Assembly: GCF_001426545.1 (NCBI RefSeq) | Contig: NZ_LMEZ01000001.1 | Span: forward strand, 434,967 to 498,966 | DNA: 64,000 nt | Reading direction: 5' to 3' | DNA from: Mycobacterium sp. Root135 | Lineage (GTDB): Bacteria > Actinomycetota > Actinomycetes > Mycobacteriales > Mycobacteriaceae | Notes under the pieces: generated by a model | Databases searched by the model: none | What the model was told of the DNA's origin: nothing | Seen by the model: the letters and a program-made list of their open reading frames with translations, nothing else | Program-made: the position numbers and the translations under genes | Shown: positions 44,048 through 52,844 of the stretch, one piece after another | Numbering within the stretch: the first letter of the stretch is position 1 | Layout: each line of letters starts with the position of its first letter

Positions 44048-45553
44048 CTAGTGTGTGCTGGCTACGGCGATGCGCTCACCGGAGACGTCGTTGAACGGTC
44101 CTCGGCGGTCGGCGACCACCAGGTACACGATCGCACCGAGTCCTGCGCCGATGAACCAGGAGAACTCCGAGACGACCTTGAACGCCGGGACGAACGCCAT
44201 CAGGAGAGCCGCGACCGCCGTGATGACGAGGGCGACCACGGCCCGCACGTTGACGCCGTTAGCGTACTGGTATTCGCCGTTCACGTCGGTCGTGAACAGG
44301 GCCGGAACGTTGATGTTGGAACGACGCACCAGCCAGTAGTCGGCCATGATGATGCCGAATAGCGGACCGAGAATGGCGCCGAGGCCACCGAGGAAGTAGT
44401 TGATGACGGCCGGCGAGTTGTACAGGTTCCACGGGAGGATCACCAGGCCGATGACGGCCGAGATGAGTGCTGCGCGACGGAAGTTCAGTTGCTTCGGGAA
44501 CAGGTTGTTGAGCGCATAGATCGGGGCGACGAAGTTCGCCATCAGGTTCACCGCGACGGTCAGGATCAGCAGCGCGAGCGCGGCGAGTACCAACAGCAAG
44601 GTGTTCGGCACCTCCTGCACGATGTCGGCGGGTGCTTCGATGATGCGTCCGTCGATCCGAAACTGTGCGCCGGCAAGCGTGATGACGATGGCGCCGAATA
44701 CCAGCATGTTCAGCGGGATGCCCCAGAAGTTGCCCTTCACGATGGCCCGCTTCGACGTCGCGTTGCGGGTGAAGTCGCAGAAGTTGAGGACGAACGTGCC
44801 GTAGATCGCGACCCACAGGCTGGCGCCGCCGATGATCTGCAACCACATGTCGACGCCGGTCAGCGAGTCGGGCGTCGTCCACGCGATGGTCCAGTCAGCT
44901 TTGCTGAGCATCCAGATTGCGAGCGCGATCATCGTGAACAGGATGACCGGACCCGCGAATGCCTCGTACCTGCGGATCATCTCCATGCCGTAGCTGACGA
45001 TGATCACCTGGATGACCCACAGCGCGACGAACGAGATCCAGCCAAGCGTCGACAACCCCAGGATGCTGTTCGAGTCGAGTGCCTCCGCCGACGGCGCGAG
45101 CGCGATGATCAGGATGCGCAGGACCACCGACGCGAGGTAGGTCTGGATGCCGAACCAGGCGATCGCGATCGCTCCGCGGATGAGGCCGGGGATCTGGGCG
45201 CCGCGGGTGCCGAACGAAATGCGGCTCATCACCGGGAACGGGACGCCGGTCTTCTCCCCCATGAACCCGGACAGGCTCAGCAGCAAGAACAGGAAGACGC
45301 CGCCAAGTCCGAGCGCCAGCAGGATCTGCCACCCACCGAGGCCGAGGGCGAACAGTCCGATGGCGAACGAGTAGTTGCCCAGGCTGTGAACGTCGTTCGC
45401 CCACAGGGTGAAGATGTTGTACGCGCTCCACCGTCGACCTTCGCGCTTCGTTGGCGCCAGTTCGGCGTTGTACAAGGAGGGACTCACGTCGGAGGACGGG
45501 GTTGCGTGGTTGCTGCCGGAATCGCCGATGAGACCGGTGGACTCTGTGCTCAT
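44048..45553 (-). CDS. NCS1 family permease, probable allantoin transporter
   Basis: The 501-residue protein has 12 predicted membrane helices. The NCS1 opening (LYNAELAPTKREGRRWSAYN), the helix-1 segment TLWANDVHSLGNYSFAIG and the loop NFCDFTRNATSKRAIVKGNF resemble PucI and hydantoin permease Mhp1. It would import allantoin or a hydantoin with Na+ or H+. An IclR-type box lies 50 bases upstream. It is divergent from the allantoinase gene. Confidence 0.9.
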   Translation of the reverse strand: MSTESTGLIGDSGSNHATPSSDVSPSLYNAELAPTKREGRRWSAYNIFTLWANDVHSLGNYSFAIGLFALGLGGWQILLALGLGGVFLFLLLSLSGFMGEKTGVPFPVMSRISFGTRGAQIPGLIRGAIAIAWFGIQTYLASVVLRILIIALAPSAEALDSNSILGLSTLGWISFVALWVIQVIIVSYGMEMIRRYEAFAGPVILFTMIALAIWMLSKADWTIAWTTPDSLTGVDMWLQIIGGASLWVAIYGTFVLNFCDFTRNATSKRAIVKGNFWGIPLNMLVFGAIVITLAGAQFRIDGRIIEAPADIVQEVPNTLLLVLAALALLILTVAVNLMANFVAPIYALNNLFPKQLNFRRAALISAVIGLVILPWNLYNSPAVINYFLGGLGAILGPLFGIIMADYWLVRRSNINVPALFTTDVNGEYQYANGVNVRAVVALVITAVAALLMAFVPAFKVVSEFSWFIGAGLGAIVYLVVADRRGPFNDVSGERIAVASTH

Positions 45554-45603
45554 GGATACGCCTGTCACGGTCGGAGCGACGACGCTCAGCGCCGCCGCAG
45601 ATA

Positions 45604-45618
45604 TTCCACTGTGTGGAA
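45604..45618. promoter_or_regulatory. IclR-type box 3 before the permease gene
   Basis: TTCCACTGTGTGGAA is a perfect TTCCAC-TGT-GTGGAA palindrome, the clearest of the four boxes. It lies upstream of the permease-racemase operon. Confidence 0.72.
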
Positions 45619-45734
45619 GTTGTGTTCCACAGATTCGACAAGTTAGTCGCATCCGGGCTCCGGCTGTCAAGGTTTTCGCGTGATTGACTGTGTCAGCGCT
45701 CACACCTAGAGTCGTCCGAGACGTGGAATCAAAG

Positions 45735-45749
45735 TTCCACCATGAGGAA
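45735..45749. promoter_or_regulatory. IclR-type box 4 before allB
   Basis: TTCCACCATGAGGAA fits the same 15-bp pattern with one arm mismatch. A GTGGAA half-site lies ten bases upstream (45723). It is 27 bases before the allantoinase start. Confidence 0.62.
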
Positions 45750-45775
45750 TTACTCGTAGTGACGGAGTGTTGCCG

Positions 45776-47143
45776 ATGACCACCGACGCCCTGGAGCGGT
45801 CGAACGAATCCGATTTCGACCTGGTGGTCCGAGGCGAACGCATGCTGACGACGGCGGGAATCGTCGCCCGCGAGATCGGCATTCGTGACGGGCGCGTCGT
45901 CGCGATCGAGCCGCTCGGAAGTGGCCTCACCGGAACGGAGATCGTCGAACTCACCGACGAGCAGGTGATGATCCCCGGCCTGGTCGACACGCACGTGCAC
46001 GTCAACGAGCCTGGCCGCACCGAATGGGAAGGGTTCGACTCCGCTACCCGTGCAGCAGCGGCCGGCGGTGTGACCACGCTGATCGACATGCCGCTCAACT
46101 CGATTCCGCCGACGGTCAACGTCGACGCACTCAACGCCAAGCGCGCGGCCGCATCGGGCAAGACACACGTCGACGTCGGTTTCTGGGGCGGCGCGATCCC
46201 CGGCAACACCGACGATCTGCGCGGACTGCACGACGACGGCGTGTTCGGCTTCAAGTGTTTCCTGCTGCATTCGGGCGTCGACGAATTCCCGCACCTCGAC
46301 GCCGACGAGATGGAAAAGGACATGGCCGTGCTGGCCGGTTTCGACTCCATGATGATCGTGCACGCCGAGGACTCACGTGCCATCGACCACGCCCCCTCGG
46401 CCGAGGGTGACCGATATGAACGCTTCCTCGCGTCGCGGCCGCGCGGCGCCGAGAACGTGGCGATTGCCGAGGTCATCGAGCGCGCTCGATGGACCGGTGC
46501 CCGTGCGCACATTCTGCACCTGTCGTCGTCGGACGCTCTTCCGATGATCGCGACCGCCAAGCGCGACGGCGTCAGGATCTCCGTCGAGACGTGTCCGCAC
46601 TACCTGACGCTGCTCGCCGAGGAGATTCCCAACGGGGCGACCGCGTTCAAGTGCTGCCCGCCGATCCGTGAGGCGTCGAATCGGGAACTCCTGTGGCAGG
46701 GCCTGCTCGACGGCACCATCGACTGCATCGTCTCCGACCACTCACCGTCGACGATTGACCTGAAGGACGTCGAGAACGGCGACTTCGGTGTCGCATGGGG
46801 CGGTGTCGCGTCGTTGCAGCTCGGTCTGTCGTTGATTTGGACCGAAGCCAAGCGTCGCGGGGTGAAGCTCACGCAGGTGCTCGAGTGGATGGCGGCCAAG
46901 CCCGCCGAGCTCGCCGGCTTGAACAACAAGGGCAAGATTGCGCTGGGCTACGACGCCGACTTCGCGATCTTCGAGCCCGAGTCCGCACAGGTCGTCGACG
47001 TGCACAAGCTGCACCACAAGAACCCAATCAGCCCATACGACGGGCGTGCCCTCGCCGGTGTCGTGACCAGTACCTGGTTGCGTGGCAAGAAGATTGACTT
47101 CAAGACCGCGCAGGGCCGGATGCTGCGCCGCGGCGGCGTGTAG
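45776..47143 (+). CDS. allB: Allantoinase
   Basis: The 455-residue protein belongs to the cyclic amidohydrolase family and opens allantoin to allantoate. Metal ligands of the binuclear centre are in place: His73 and His75 (DTHVHVNEPGR), carbamylated Lys160 (FGFKCFLLHSG), His196 (IVHAEDS), His248 (HILHLSS) and Asp321 (IVSDHSP). ATG 45776 is preferred to an in-frame TTG at 45767. It is monocistronic, with an IclR-type box at the promoter. Confidence 0.95.
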   Translation: MTTDALERSNESDFDLVVRGERMLTTAGIVAREIGIRDGRVVAIEPLGSGLTGTEIVELTDEQVMIPGLVDTHVHVNEPGRTEWEGFDSATRAAAAGGVTTLIDMPLNSIPPTVNVDALNAKRAAASGKTHVDVGFWGGAIPGNTDDLRGLHDDGVFGFKCFLLHSGVDEFPHLDADEMEKDMAVLAGFDSMMIVHAEDSRAIDHAPSAEGDRYERFLASRPRGAENVAIAEVIERARWTGARAHILHLSSSDALPMIATAKRDGVRISVETCPHYLTLLAEEIPNGATAFKCCPPIREASNRELLWQGLLDGTIDCIVSDHSPSTIDLKDVENGDFGVAWGGVASLQLGLSLIWTEAKRRGVKLTQVLEWMAAKPAELAGLNNKGKIALGYDADFAIFEPESAQVVDVHKLHHKNPISPYDGRALAGVVTSTWLRGKKIDFKTAQGRMLRRGGV

Positions 47144-47220
47144 CGCGTCTCCCTTCGCTGCAACCCCATACCGGCGACCAGTGACAGACACGCCTGCCCG
47201 TCGTCTACCGGTAGTCGCGG

Positions 47221-47880
47221 TCAGCCCGCGCCCTGGCCGTTGACACGGCGGTCCAATCCCTCGATGAGCAGTTCCAGTCCGAAGGCGAACTCGCTCTCCA
47301 GCGACGCCGGGGACAAGTCGTGGACCGCTCGCGAAGCGGGAAGTTGATCAAGGTCAATCGACGCCCACACTTGGGCTGGGGCTTCCCCGTTGTAGGGCGA
47401 GGTGAGCTGGACGGCGAAGCCCAGCACATAGCGCGCCAAGGTCGACCAGGCCAGGATTGCCTGCGGTGCGGTGAAGCCCGAGTTCAAGAACAGCCCGAGG
47501 GTCTGCTCCCGGAGCGCGATCATGTTCGGTCCGCGCAGCGGCACGTTACCGACCATGAAGTGTGCAACTTCCGGGTGACGGCAAAGGACGTCGAACATGC
47601 GGCGAAGAATCGTCTCGCAGGCCTCCCGCCAATCACGCCCTTGCAGTTCTGCGTCATCGACGTGCGCCTCACCGACGACTGCGTCGACGACGCGGGCGAT
47701 CAACTCCGGGCGGCCGGAGAAGTGCCGGTACAGGGTGGCAGTCCCGGAGTCCAAACGTTGCGCCAGAGTTCGCATCGAGAGTCCCTTGGCGCCCTGCTCG
47801 TCGAGGATCGCTGTGGCGGTGGCGATGATCCGGTCCAGCGGTACCGGAGGACGACCGCGGGACCGGGAAGGCGTAGCCAT
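47221..47880 (-). CDS. TetR family transcriptional regulator
   Basis: The 219-residue protein has a helix-turn-helix (about 15-60; ILDEQGAKGLSMRTLAQRL, GTATLYRHFSGRPEL) and a TetR_C-type C-terminal domain as in TetR itself (VLGFAVQL, ASLESEFAFGLELLIEGL). It is divergent from the tautomerase-amidase pair across 447 bases that hold a promoter with an overlapping 12-bp palindrome, its likely operator. Confidence 0.88.
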   Translation of the reverse strand: MATPSRSRGRPPVPLDRIIATATAILDEQGAKGLSMRTLAQRLDSGTATLYRHFSGRPELIARVVDAVVGEAHVDDAELQGRDWREACETILRRMFDVLCRHPEVAHFMVGNVPLRGPNMIALREQTLGLFLNSGFTAPQAILAWSTLARYVLGFAVQLTSPYNGEAPAQVWASIDLDQLPASRAVHDLSPASLESEFAFGLELLIEGLDRRVNGQGAG

Positions 47881-48327
47881 GGCTAGAGTATGCCCACTCG
47901 TGACGGCAACTCTCCGTCATCCACGCATCTGTCAGCGCCAGCACCGGAGTCCACGAGGTCGATCATTGCGGTCGCGACTTTCTGCGGGTCGCCTCGGCTC
48001 AGACGATGCTCGGTGAATAGTGTTGACCTTCCAGGGATTAATCATCCTAGGATGCGAATTGACCATGGTCTCGCGCCCCGGCAGCTCCTACGCTGTGAGT
48101 CCGAGGATGAAAGACGCCCCAGACGTCGACTGGGCATGTACGAAAACACCATTTCGATCGACGACCTCTTGGTTGCCTCCAGCGACGAGGAGCCCATCTA
48201 ACTCCAGTCGCGCAGTACCGACTTCGAAGGTGGTTCACAGATGACCGCAACGTAACGGCCGCTAGTTTGAGCGAGTAATGGCCGAGCTTCGGATGTGGCC
48301 ACGGAGCGCCGACGACATGGAGGAAAC
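47881..48327. other. Divergent promoter region before the tautomerase gene
   Basis: This stretch holds the promoter at 48023-48054. A 21-codon acidic ORF (48136-48201, MYENTISIDDLLVASSDEEPI without its own ribosome site) looks protein-like but could be a relic. I see no other gene. Confidence 0.45.
48023..48054 (+). promoter_or_regulatory. Sigma-70-like promoter with overlapping palindrome
   Basis: TTGACC (48023-48028) and TAGGAT (48047-48052) are separated by 18 bases. The -10 element lies inside the perfect palindrome CATCCTAGGATG (48043-48054), a position where a TetR dimer would block polymerase. It would drive the tautomerase-amidase genes with a leader of about 270 bases. Confidence 0.45.
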
Positions 48328-48768
48328 GTGCCGACCTATACGTGCTGGTCCAAGACCGGAGTAGTGGCGACGGAGGCTCGCGCACGAATCGCGGCCGCGC
48401 TCACGCGCATTCACTACGACGTTGCCGCCGGGCCGCGGTACTTCGTGCAGGTCATCTTCACCGAGCTCGATCCGGACTCGTTGTTCATAGGAGGTAAACC
48501 GGTCACCGCCGAACACGTGTGGATTCGCGCCGACATCCGCGCCGGGCGCACAGAGGAAACGAAGGCGGAATTGCTTCGGCAGATCGTTGCAGAGGTCGGC
48601 GACATCACGGGCGTTGTTGCCGAACATGTTTGGGTCTATCTCAACGACGTGCCCGGTCCCAACATTGCAGAGTACGGACGGCCGTTGCCCAATCCTGGGC
48701 AGGAAGACCGGTGGTTCGAGCAGCTTCCACGTGAGCTGCAAGAGCGGCTGAGAACCATTGCCGAATAG
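48328..48768 (+). CDS. cis-CaaD/Cg10062-like tautomerase (cis-3-chloroacrylate dehalogenase family)
   Basis: GTG 48328, with GGAGGA just upstream, gives a protein whose second residue is Pro, the N-terminal catalytic Pro of the tautomerase superfamily once Met is removed. Numbering from that Pro, the residues essential in cis-3-chloroacrylic acid dehalogenase fall at the same numbers: Pro1, His28, Arg70, Arg73, Tyr103 and Glu114. Conserved blocks include HVWVYLNDVP and EYGRPLPNPGQE. The family hydrates cis-3-haloacrylates or acetylenecarboxylate to malonate semialdehyde. An amidase gene follows 30 bases later, which may supply the acid from an amide. Confidence 0.88.
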   Translation: MPTYTCWSKTGVVATEARARIAAALTRIHYDVAAGPRYFVQVIFTELDPDSLFIGGKPVTAEHVWIRADIRAGRTEETKAELLRQIVAEVGDITGVVAEHVWVYLNDVPGPNIAEYGRPLPNPGQEDRWFEQLPRELQERLRTIAE

Positions 48769-48798
48769 GGAACCCCCACGAGACCGCCAGGAGCATCG

Positions 48799-50253
48799 GT
48801 GACCAACGCCAACGTGAGCAAGCGGCCCACCAGTCTGGACTCCGTCCCATTGCACTACCGGGACGCGACGGCTCTTGCCGAGCAGATCGCGGGTGGGTTC
48901 ATCTCCTCCCGTGACGTCGTTCAGGCCTACTTGGATCGCATCGAGGAAGTCAACCCGAAGATCAACGCAATCGTCACGTTGCGGGCCGACGCTGCACTGC
49001 GCGATGCCGACGATGCCGACCGGGCCGTCGCCGACGGTAGTGAAATCGGTCCGTTGCACGGGGTTCCGTTCACCGTCAAGGACGCCCTCGACACCGCCGG
49101 CCTCCGCACCCAGCGCGGTAGCAAGCTGTTCGCCGACTTCATCCCCGACTTCGACGCTACTGCGGTCGCGCGCTTCAAGTCCGCGGGCGGCATCCCGATT
49201 GCCAAGACCAATCTGCCCGAGTTCTCCTCGTGGTTTGAGACCGACAATCTCGTCACCGGCCGCACCAACAATCCTTGGCGCTTGGACCGGACCCCGGGTG
49301 GTTCCTCCGGTGGTGAGGCGGCGGCGCTCGCCGCGGGAATGTCGCCGATCGGCATCGGAAGCGACGTCGCGATCTCGGTGCGAGGCCCCGCCTCCCTCAC
49401 CGGCGTCACCGCTCTCAAGGCGACTCACGGCCGAATTCCGTTCACCGGTCACTACCCGACGGCAACCTCTGCCTGGTGGCACGTCGGCCCGATGGCACGC
49501 ACGGTGCGTGACGTCGCGTTGGGCTATCACATCCTCAGCGGGCCCGACGGCCGCGACGGCTACGCCGTTCACGACAGACTCACGAACGCGGCCTGTGCAC
49601 GCATCCCCGGACAAAGCATCCGGGTCGGTTGGGTCTCCGAGGACGCGTTCGAGCCGGTCGACGCCGAGATCTCCGCTGCCGTCGCCGACGCCGCTGCGCG
49701 ATTGGCAGATCTCGGCTGCAGCGTGGAGCGAGTCGCGGTGCCCTTCATCCGAGAGGCAGACGCCCTCACCACACTCATGACGCTCGTCAACGCCGAATTG
49801 GTTCCCCATTTCAAGGCCTTGGCCGCGGGTCACGAAGAGCTGCTGTCCCCCATCGGAATTGGCATCATCAAGACCGACGAGCCAACCTTGGACGACGTCC
49901 TGGCAGCGCGAAGGCGAATGGAGACACTTCGGTCCGCCTTCGCACGCTATTTCGGTCAGTTCGACCTCCTCCTCTGCCCGGTCACTCCGTTCACCGCACA
50001 GCCACACGGATTGGGTGAAGTTGCCGTCAACGGCACCACTGTGCCCGCCAGTCACGTCATGGACGCAACGTCAGTTTTCAATCTCACTGGCTTGCCGGCA
50101 CTTTCGGTGCCCTACGGGTTCAGTTCCGACGAGCTTCCGATTGGTGTTCAACTCGTGTCGAGGTGGATCGACGAATCCACGGCTCTGCGACTCGGCGGGC
50201 TCCTCGAACGCAAGGGTGGACTTGGCGATCGTCGCCCTCCGATCGAAGGCTGA
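48799..50253 (+). CDS. Amidase signature family enzyme
   Basis: The 484-residue protein has the Ser-cisSer-Lys triad: Lys94 (FTVKDALD), the cis-Ser in PGGSSGGEAAA (169/170) and the nucleophile Ser193 in GSDVAISVRGPAS. It hydrolyses an amide to acid and ammonia; the substrate is not evident. GatA is unlikely since no GatB or GatC gene is near. It is the partner of the tautomerase gene and a paralogue of the amidase at 52845-54254, sharing the unusual AISVRGPA nucleophile loop. Confidence 0.9.
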   Translation: MTNANVSKRPTSLDSVPLHYRDATALAEQIAGGFISSRDVVQAYLDRIEEVNPKINAIVTLRADAALRDADDADRAVADGSEIGPLHGVPFTVKDALDTAGLRTQRGSKLFADFIPDFDATAVARFKSAGGIPIAKTNLPEFSSWFETDNLVTGRTNNPWRLDRTPGGSSGGEAAALAAGMSPIGIGSDVAISVRGPASLTGVTALKATHGRIPFTGHYPTATSAWWHVGPMARTVRDVALGYHILSGPDGRDGYAVHDRLTNAACARIPGQSIRVGWVSEDAFEPVDAEISAAVADAAARLADLGCSVERVAVPFIREADALTTLMTLVNAELVPHFKALAAGHEELLSPIGIGIIKTDEPTLDDVLAARRRMETLRSAFARYFGQFDLLLCPVTPFTAQPHGLGEVAVNGTTVPASHVMDATSVFNLTGLPALSVPYGFSSDELPIGVQLVSRWIDESTALRLGGLLERKGGLGDRRPPIEG

Positions 50254-50267
50254 CACGGAGAGGCGCC

Positions 50268-51083
50268 CTAAGCAGGCGTCGCCTCCTTGGCGATCAAGGT
50301 GACGAGAGAGAGATCCGGGCGCCCCTCGGGGTTGAGAATTACATACATCACGTCGAACAGACCACGCTTGGGGTGTCTGAAGGACTCGACGCCTTCGGTG
50401 AGGATCTTGACATCCTGTAGGGGCCACCACTCGCGGAACTCGGCGCTGTTGGCGTAGAGGTCGTCGACTAGTTCGTCGAAGGGCCCTTTGTCGATTGCTC
50501 TGGATCGTGCCATCCGGAAGGACTCCATGAATCCTCGGATTGTCGCTTCCCAGTTGACCATCCGGCGTCTATACGACTCGTCGAGAAAGAAGAGACGAAG
50601 TGCATTGCGTTGGTCCGATGCAGCCGAGCTGAAAATGGTTGGGAACATGTCCTCGCAAGCGGCGTTCCACGCGAGAATGTCCCAGCGACCATTGCGAATG
50701 TACGCAGGCACGGGATCGATCGCCGACACGAGCAAGTCCAGGCCGTCGGTTATGTCTTCGTCGGGCGGTTGTGGAGGAGCCAATTCGGAAGCGAGCGTGA
50801 ACAGGTGAGTGATCTCGGCTCTGTCCAGGTGCAGTACTTCGCAGATTCGTCGAAGTGCCGAAGCTGAGGCGCGGATGTCGCGACCCTGTTCGAGCCAGGT
50901 GTACCAGCTGACACTCACACCCGCGAGCAACGCAACCTCCTCACGTCGCAATCCCAGCGTCCGGCGTCGCCCTGCGGGCAGCCCCACATCGTGTGGCTTC
51001 ACGCGAGCACGCCGGCTCATCAAGAACGCGCCCAGTTCTCGTCGTCGGGCGGTTGACGGCGTCTTGTCGACCATGTTCGTCAC
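50268..51083 (-). CDS. XRE regulator with MmyB-like ligand-binding domain
   Basis: The 271-residue protein has an N-terminal helix-turn-helix (about 38-85; [29 protein letters not shown]) and a PAS-like MmyB ligand-binding domain (about 105-265; [29 protein letters not shown]) thought to bind fatty acids or similar compounds. The GTG start overlaps the haloalkane dehalogenase stop (GTGA), so it likely regulates its own operon. Confidence 0.9.
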   Translation of the reverse strand: MTNMVDKTPSTARRRELGAFLMSRRARVKPHDVGLPAGRRRTLGLRREEVALLAGVSVSWYTWLEQGRDIRASASALRRICEVLHLDRAEITHLFTLASELAPPQPPDEDITDGLDLLVSAIDPVPAYIRNGRWDILAWNAACEDMFPTIFSSAASDQRNALRLFFLDESYRRRMVNWEATIRGFMESFRMARSRAIDKGPFDELVDDLYANSAEFREWWPLQDVKILTEGVESFRHPKRGLFDVMYVILNPEGRPDLSLVTLIAKEATPA

Positions 51084-52015
51084 CTTGGCTCAGTCTGCGT
51101 GTTCTCGCCGGGCACGTCTGAGCGCTTGTCGGGTGTGCGCAGCCGAGACACGAATTCGGCCAGGGCGCCGCCAATCTCGCGAGGACTGTCTTCTTGGACG
51201 TAATGCGATCCGGCCACGGTGATTTCGGTCTGATTCGGCCACGTGCGCACGTATTCGCGAACGCGCTCGTTCATGATGGCGCCAGGGACGGCGTTGACGA
51301 ACAGCTTGGGCACCTCAGCCCGTTCGAGCCATTGGCTGTCCGCGGCTACCACCGCGACCACGTTCGCGGGCTCCCCATCGATGGGCAGGTCGCGGGGCCA
51401 CGACAGCGTTGGCCGACGATCTTCGCCGGCATGCAGGAATGGTCGCCGATAGTGCCCCATCTCTGCGTCGCTGAGGCCACGCAGCACAGAACCAGGTAGG
51501 ACGCCGTCGACGAATGCGTTCTGCTGCAGGATCAACTCCTCCCCCCCGGCGGACCGGAAACCTTGGAACAGTTGCCGACCGTCAGGTGGGAAGTCCGACC
51601 AGTGCAGCGGAGTGACGATTGACTCCATGTAGGCGATGCCTTGCACGCGGCTTCGATTGTGGTTGGCCCAGTCGAATCCAAGCGCCGAGCCCCAATCGTG
51701 CAGCACCAGGACTACCCGATCTCCCAGCTCCAGTGCGTCCCAGAGCTCGAACAAATAGCGTCGTTGTTCGGCAAAGTGATATCGATCCGGTCCGGACGGG
51801 GCGAGTTTGTCGGAGTCGCCCATCCCGATCAGATCGCACGCAATGAGACGTCCGTGACCGGCCAAGTGTGGCATCACATTTCGCCACAAATACGACGACG
51901 TGGGGTTGCCATGTTGGAGGACGATGGCATCCCCCTCACCTTCGTCGATGTAGGCCATGGTCTTTCCGGCGATGACACGGTGTTTCAATGGCGCAAAGGG
52001 CGTAGTGCCGATCAT
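51080..52015 (-). CDS. Haloalkane dehalogenase, LinB/DhaA (HLD-II) type
   Basis: The 311-residue alpha/beta hydrolase has all catalytic residues of HLD-II enzymes: nucleophile Asp107 and halide-binding Trp108 ([13 protein letters not shown]), second halide-binding Asn37 ([12 protein letters not shown]), acid Glu131 (YMESI) and His271 ([10 protein letters not shown]). Each is one below the LinB number. [15 protein letters not shown] and [10 protein letters not shown] are near-identical to LinB as remembered. It would hydrolyse C-halogen bonds of haloalkanes to alcohols. It lies in a minus-strand series with an amidase and an NAD-binding protein and is coupled to the MmyB-type regulator. Confidence 0.95.
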   Translation of the reverse strand: MIGTTPFAPLKHRVIAGKTMAYIDEGEGDAIVLQHGNPTSSYLWRNVMPHLAGHGRLIACDLIGMGDSDKLAPSGPDRYHFAEQRRYLFELWDALELGDRVVLVLHDWGSALGFDWANHNRSRVQGIAYMESIVTPLHWSDFPPDGRQLFQGFRSAGGEELILQQNAFVDGVLPGSVLRGLSDAEMGHYRRPFLHAGEDRRPTLSWPRDLPIDGEPANVVAVVAADSQWLERAEVPKLFVNAVPGAIMNERVREYVRTWPNQTEITVAGSHYVQEDSPREIGGALAEFVSRLRTPDKRSDVPGENTQTEPR

Positions 52016-52068
52016 CGTGGCTCCACCTCGAGGTAGTTGGATGGTGAGAAACGTTCAGTCGGGCACAG

Positions 52069-52743
52069 CTACCCGTTGCTCGTCGCCGACGGACGCCGCA
52101 CGTTGCGGAGGACCGCTTCGCGGATCGGTGTGTCTCCGGCGTTGAGTTCTAGGATCTGCTGGGTGATGCGTGCTTCGTGCAGGATCTCGACGAGGGTGTC
52201 GGCTACATCGGCTCGGGCAACTTCGTCGTGTATCTCGGCCGGGCCGAGCACTACCGTCCCTCGTCCGTCCTCGTCGGTGAGCGCCGCCGGACGTAAGATC
52301 ACCCAGTCCAAATCGCTTCTGGAGAGCGCGACGTCGGCATGCTTCTTCACCCGGATGTAGTGCTCGAAACCCTCCCCCTCATCGCGTTCGCGCCACGCCT
52401 CTGGGAAGACCGACACCAAGGCGAAGCGCGACACCTTTGCCAGACCAGCAGCCGCGATCGCCTTGACGACGCCGTCGCCGTCGATCGCCGTGGTCGTCTG
52501 CATGTCGCCACCTCCAGCTCCGGCGGTGAACACGATGCTGTCGGTGGAGCCCATCAAACTCGCAAGATCTTCCGGGGATATCGTTGTCAGGTCACCGAGC
52601 TTCCCCTGGGCGCCGAGATTGGCAAGTTCGCCTTCTTGCTCGGTACGACGAATGAGCCCGGACACCTCGTCGCCGCGCTCGCGTAGCTTCTGCCCTACGA
52701 GCTTGCCTACGCCGCCGGTGATTCCGATGATGAAGATCTTCAC
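52069..52743 (-). CDS. NmrA-like NAD(P)-binding protein
   Basis: The 224-residue atypical SDR has IFIIGITGGVGKLVGQKL at the N-terminus and LDWVILRPAALTDEDG after the middle. There is no canonical YxxxK, so it may sense or bind a nucleotide, or act as a reductase of the flavin-reductase/BVR-B type. It lies between the second amidase and haloalkane dehalogenase genes, probably in one operon. Confidence 0.87.
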   Translation of the reverse strand: MKIFIIGITGGVGKLVGQKLRERGDEVSGLIRRTEQEGELANLGAQGKLGDLTTISPEDLASLMGSTDSIVFTAGAGGGDMQTTTAIDGDGVVKAIAAAGLAKVSRFALVSVFPEAWRERDEGEGFEHYIRVKKHADVALSRSDLDWVILRPAALTDEDGRGTVVLGPAEIHDEVARADVADTLVEILHEARITQQILELNAGDTPIREAVLRNVRRPSATSNG

Positions 52744-52844
52744 GAGCTACTCCTGTTGGTGTGGTCGGGATTCGAATTCGACAGTGTCCGAGAATGTCTG
52801 AACGGTGTAGACGTCGTCCTGGTGGCGGTGCCGTGCTCTGGGGT

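Noticed and set aside
45706-46560. 284-codon minus-strand ORF at the start of allB
   Set aside because: Antisense of a well-supported allantoinase with all metal ligands.
48262-50055. 597-codon minus-strand ORF over the tautomerase and amidase genes
   Set aside because: The plus strand has catalytic residues of two known families; the antisense product looks like shadow sequence.
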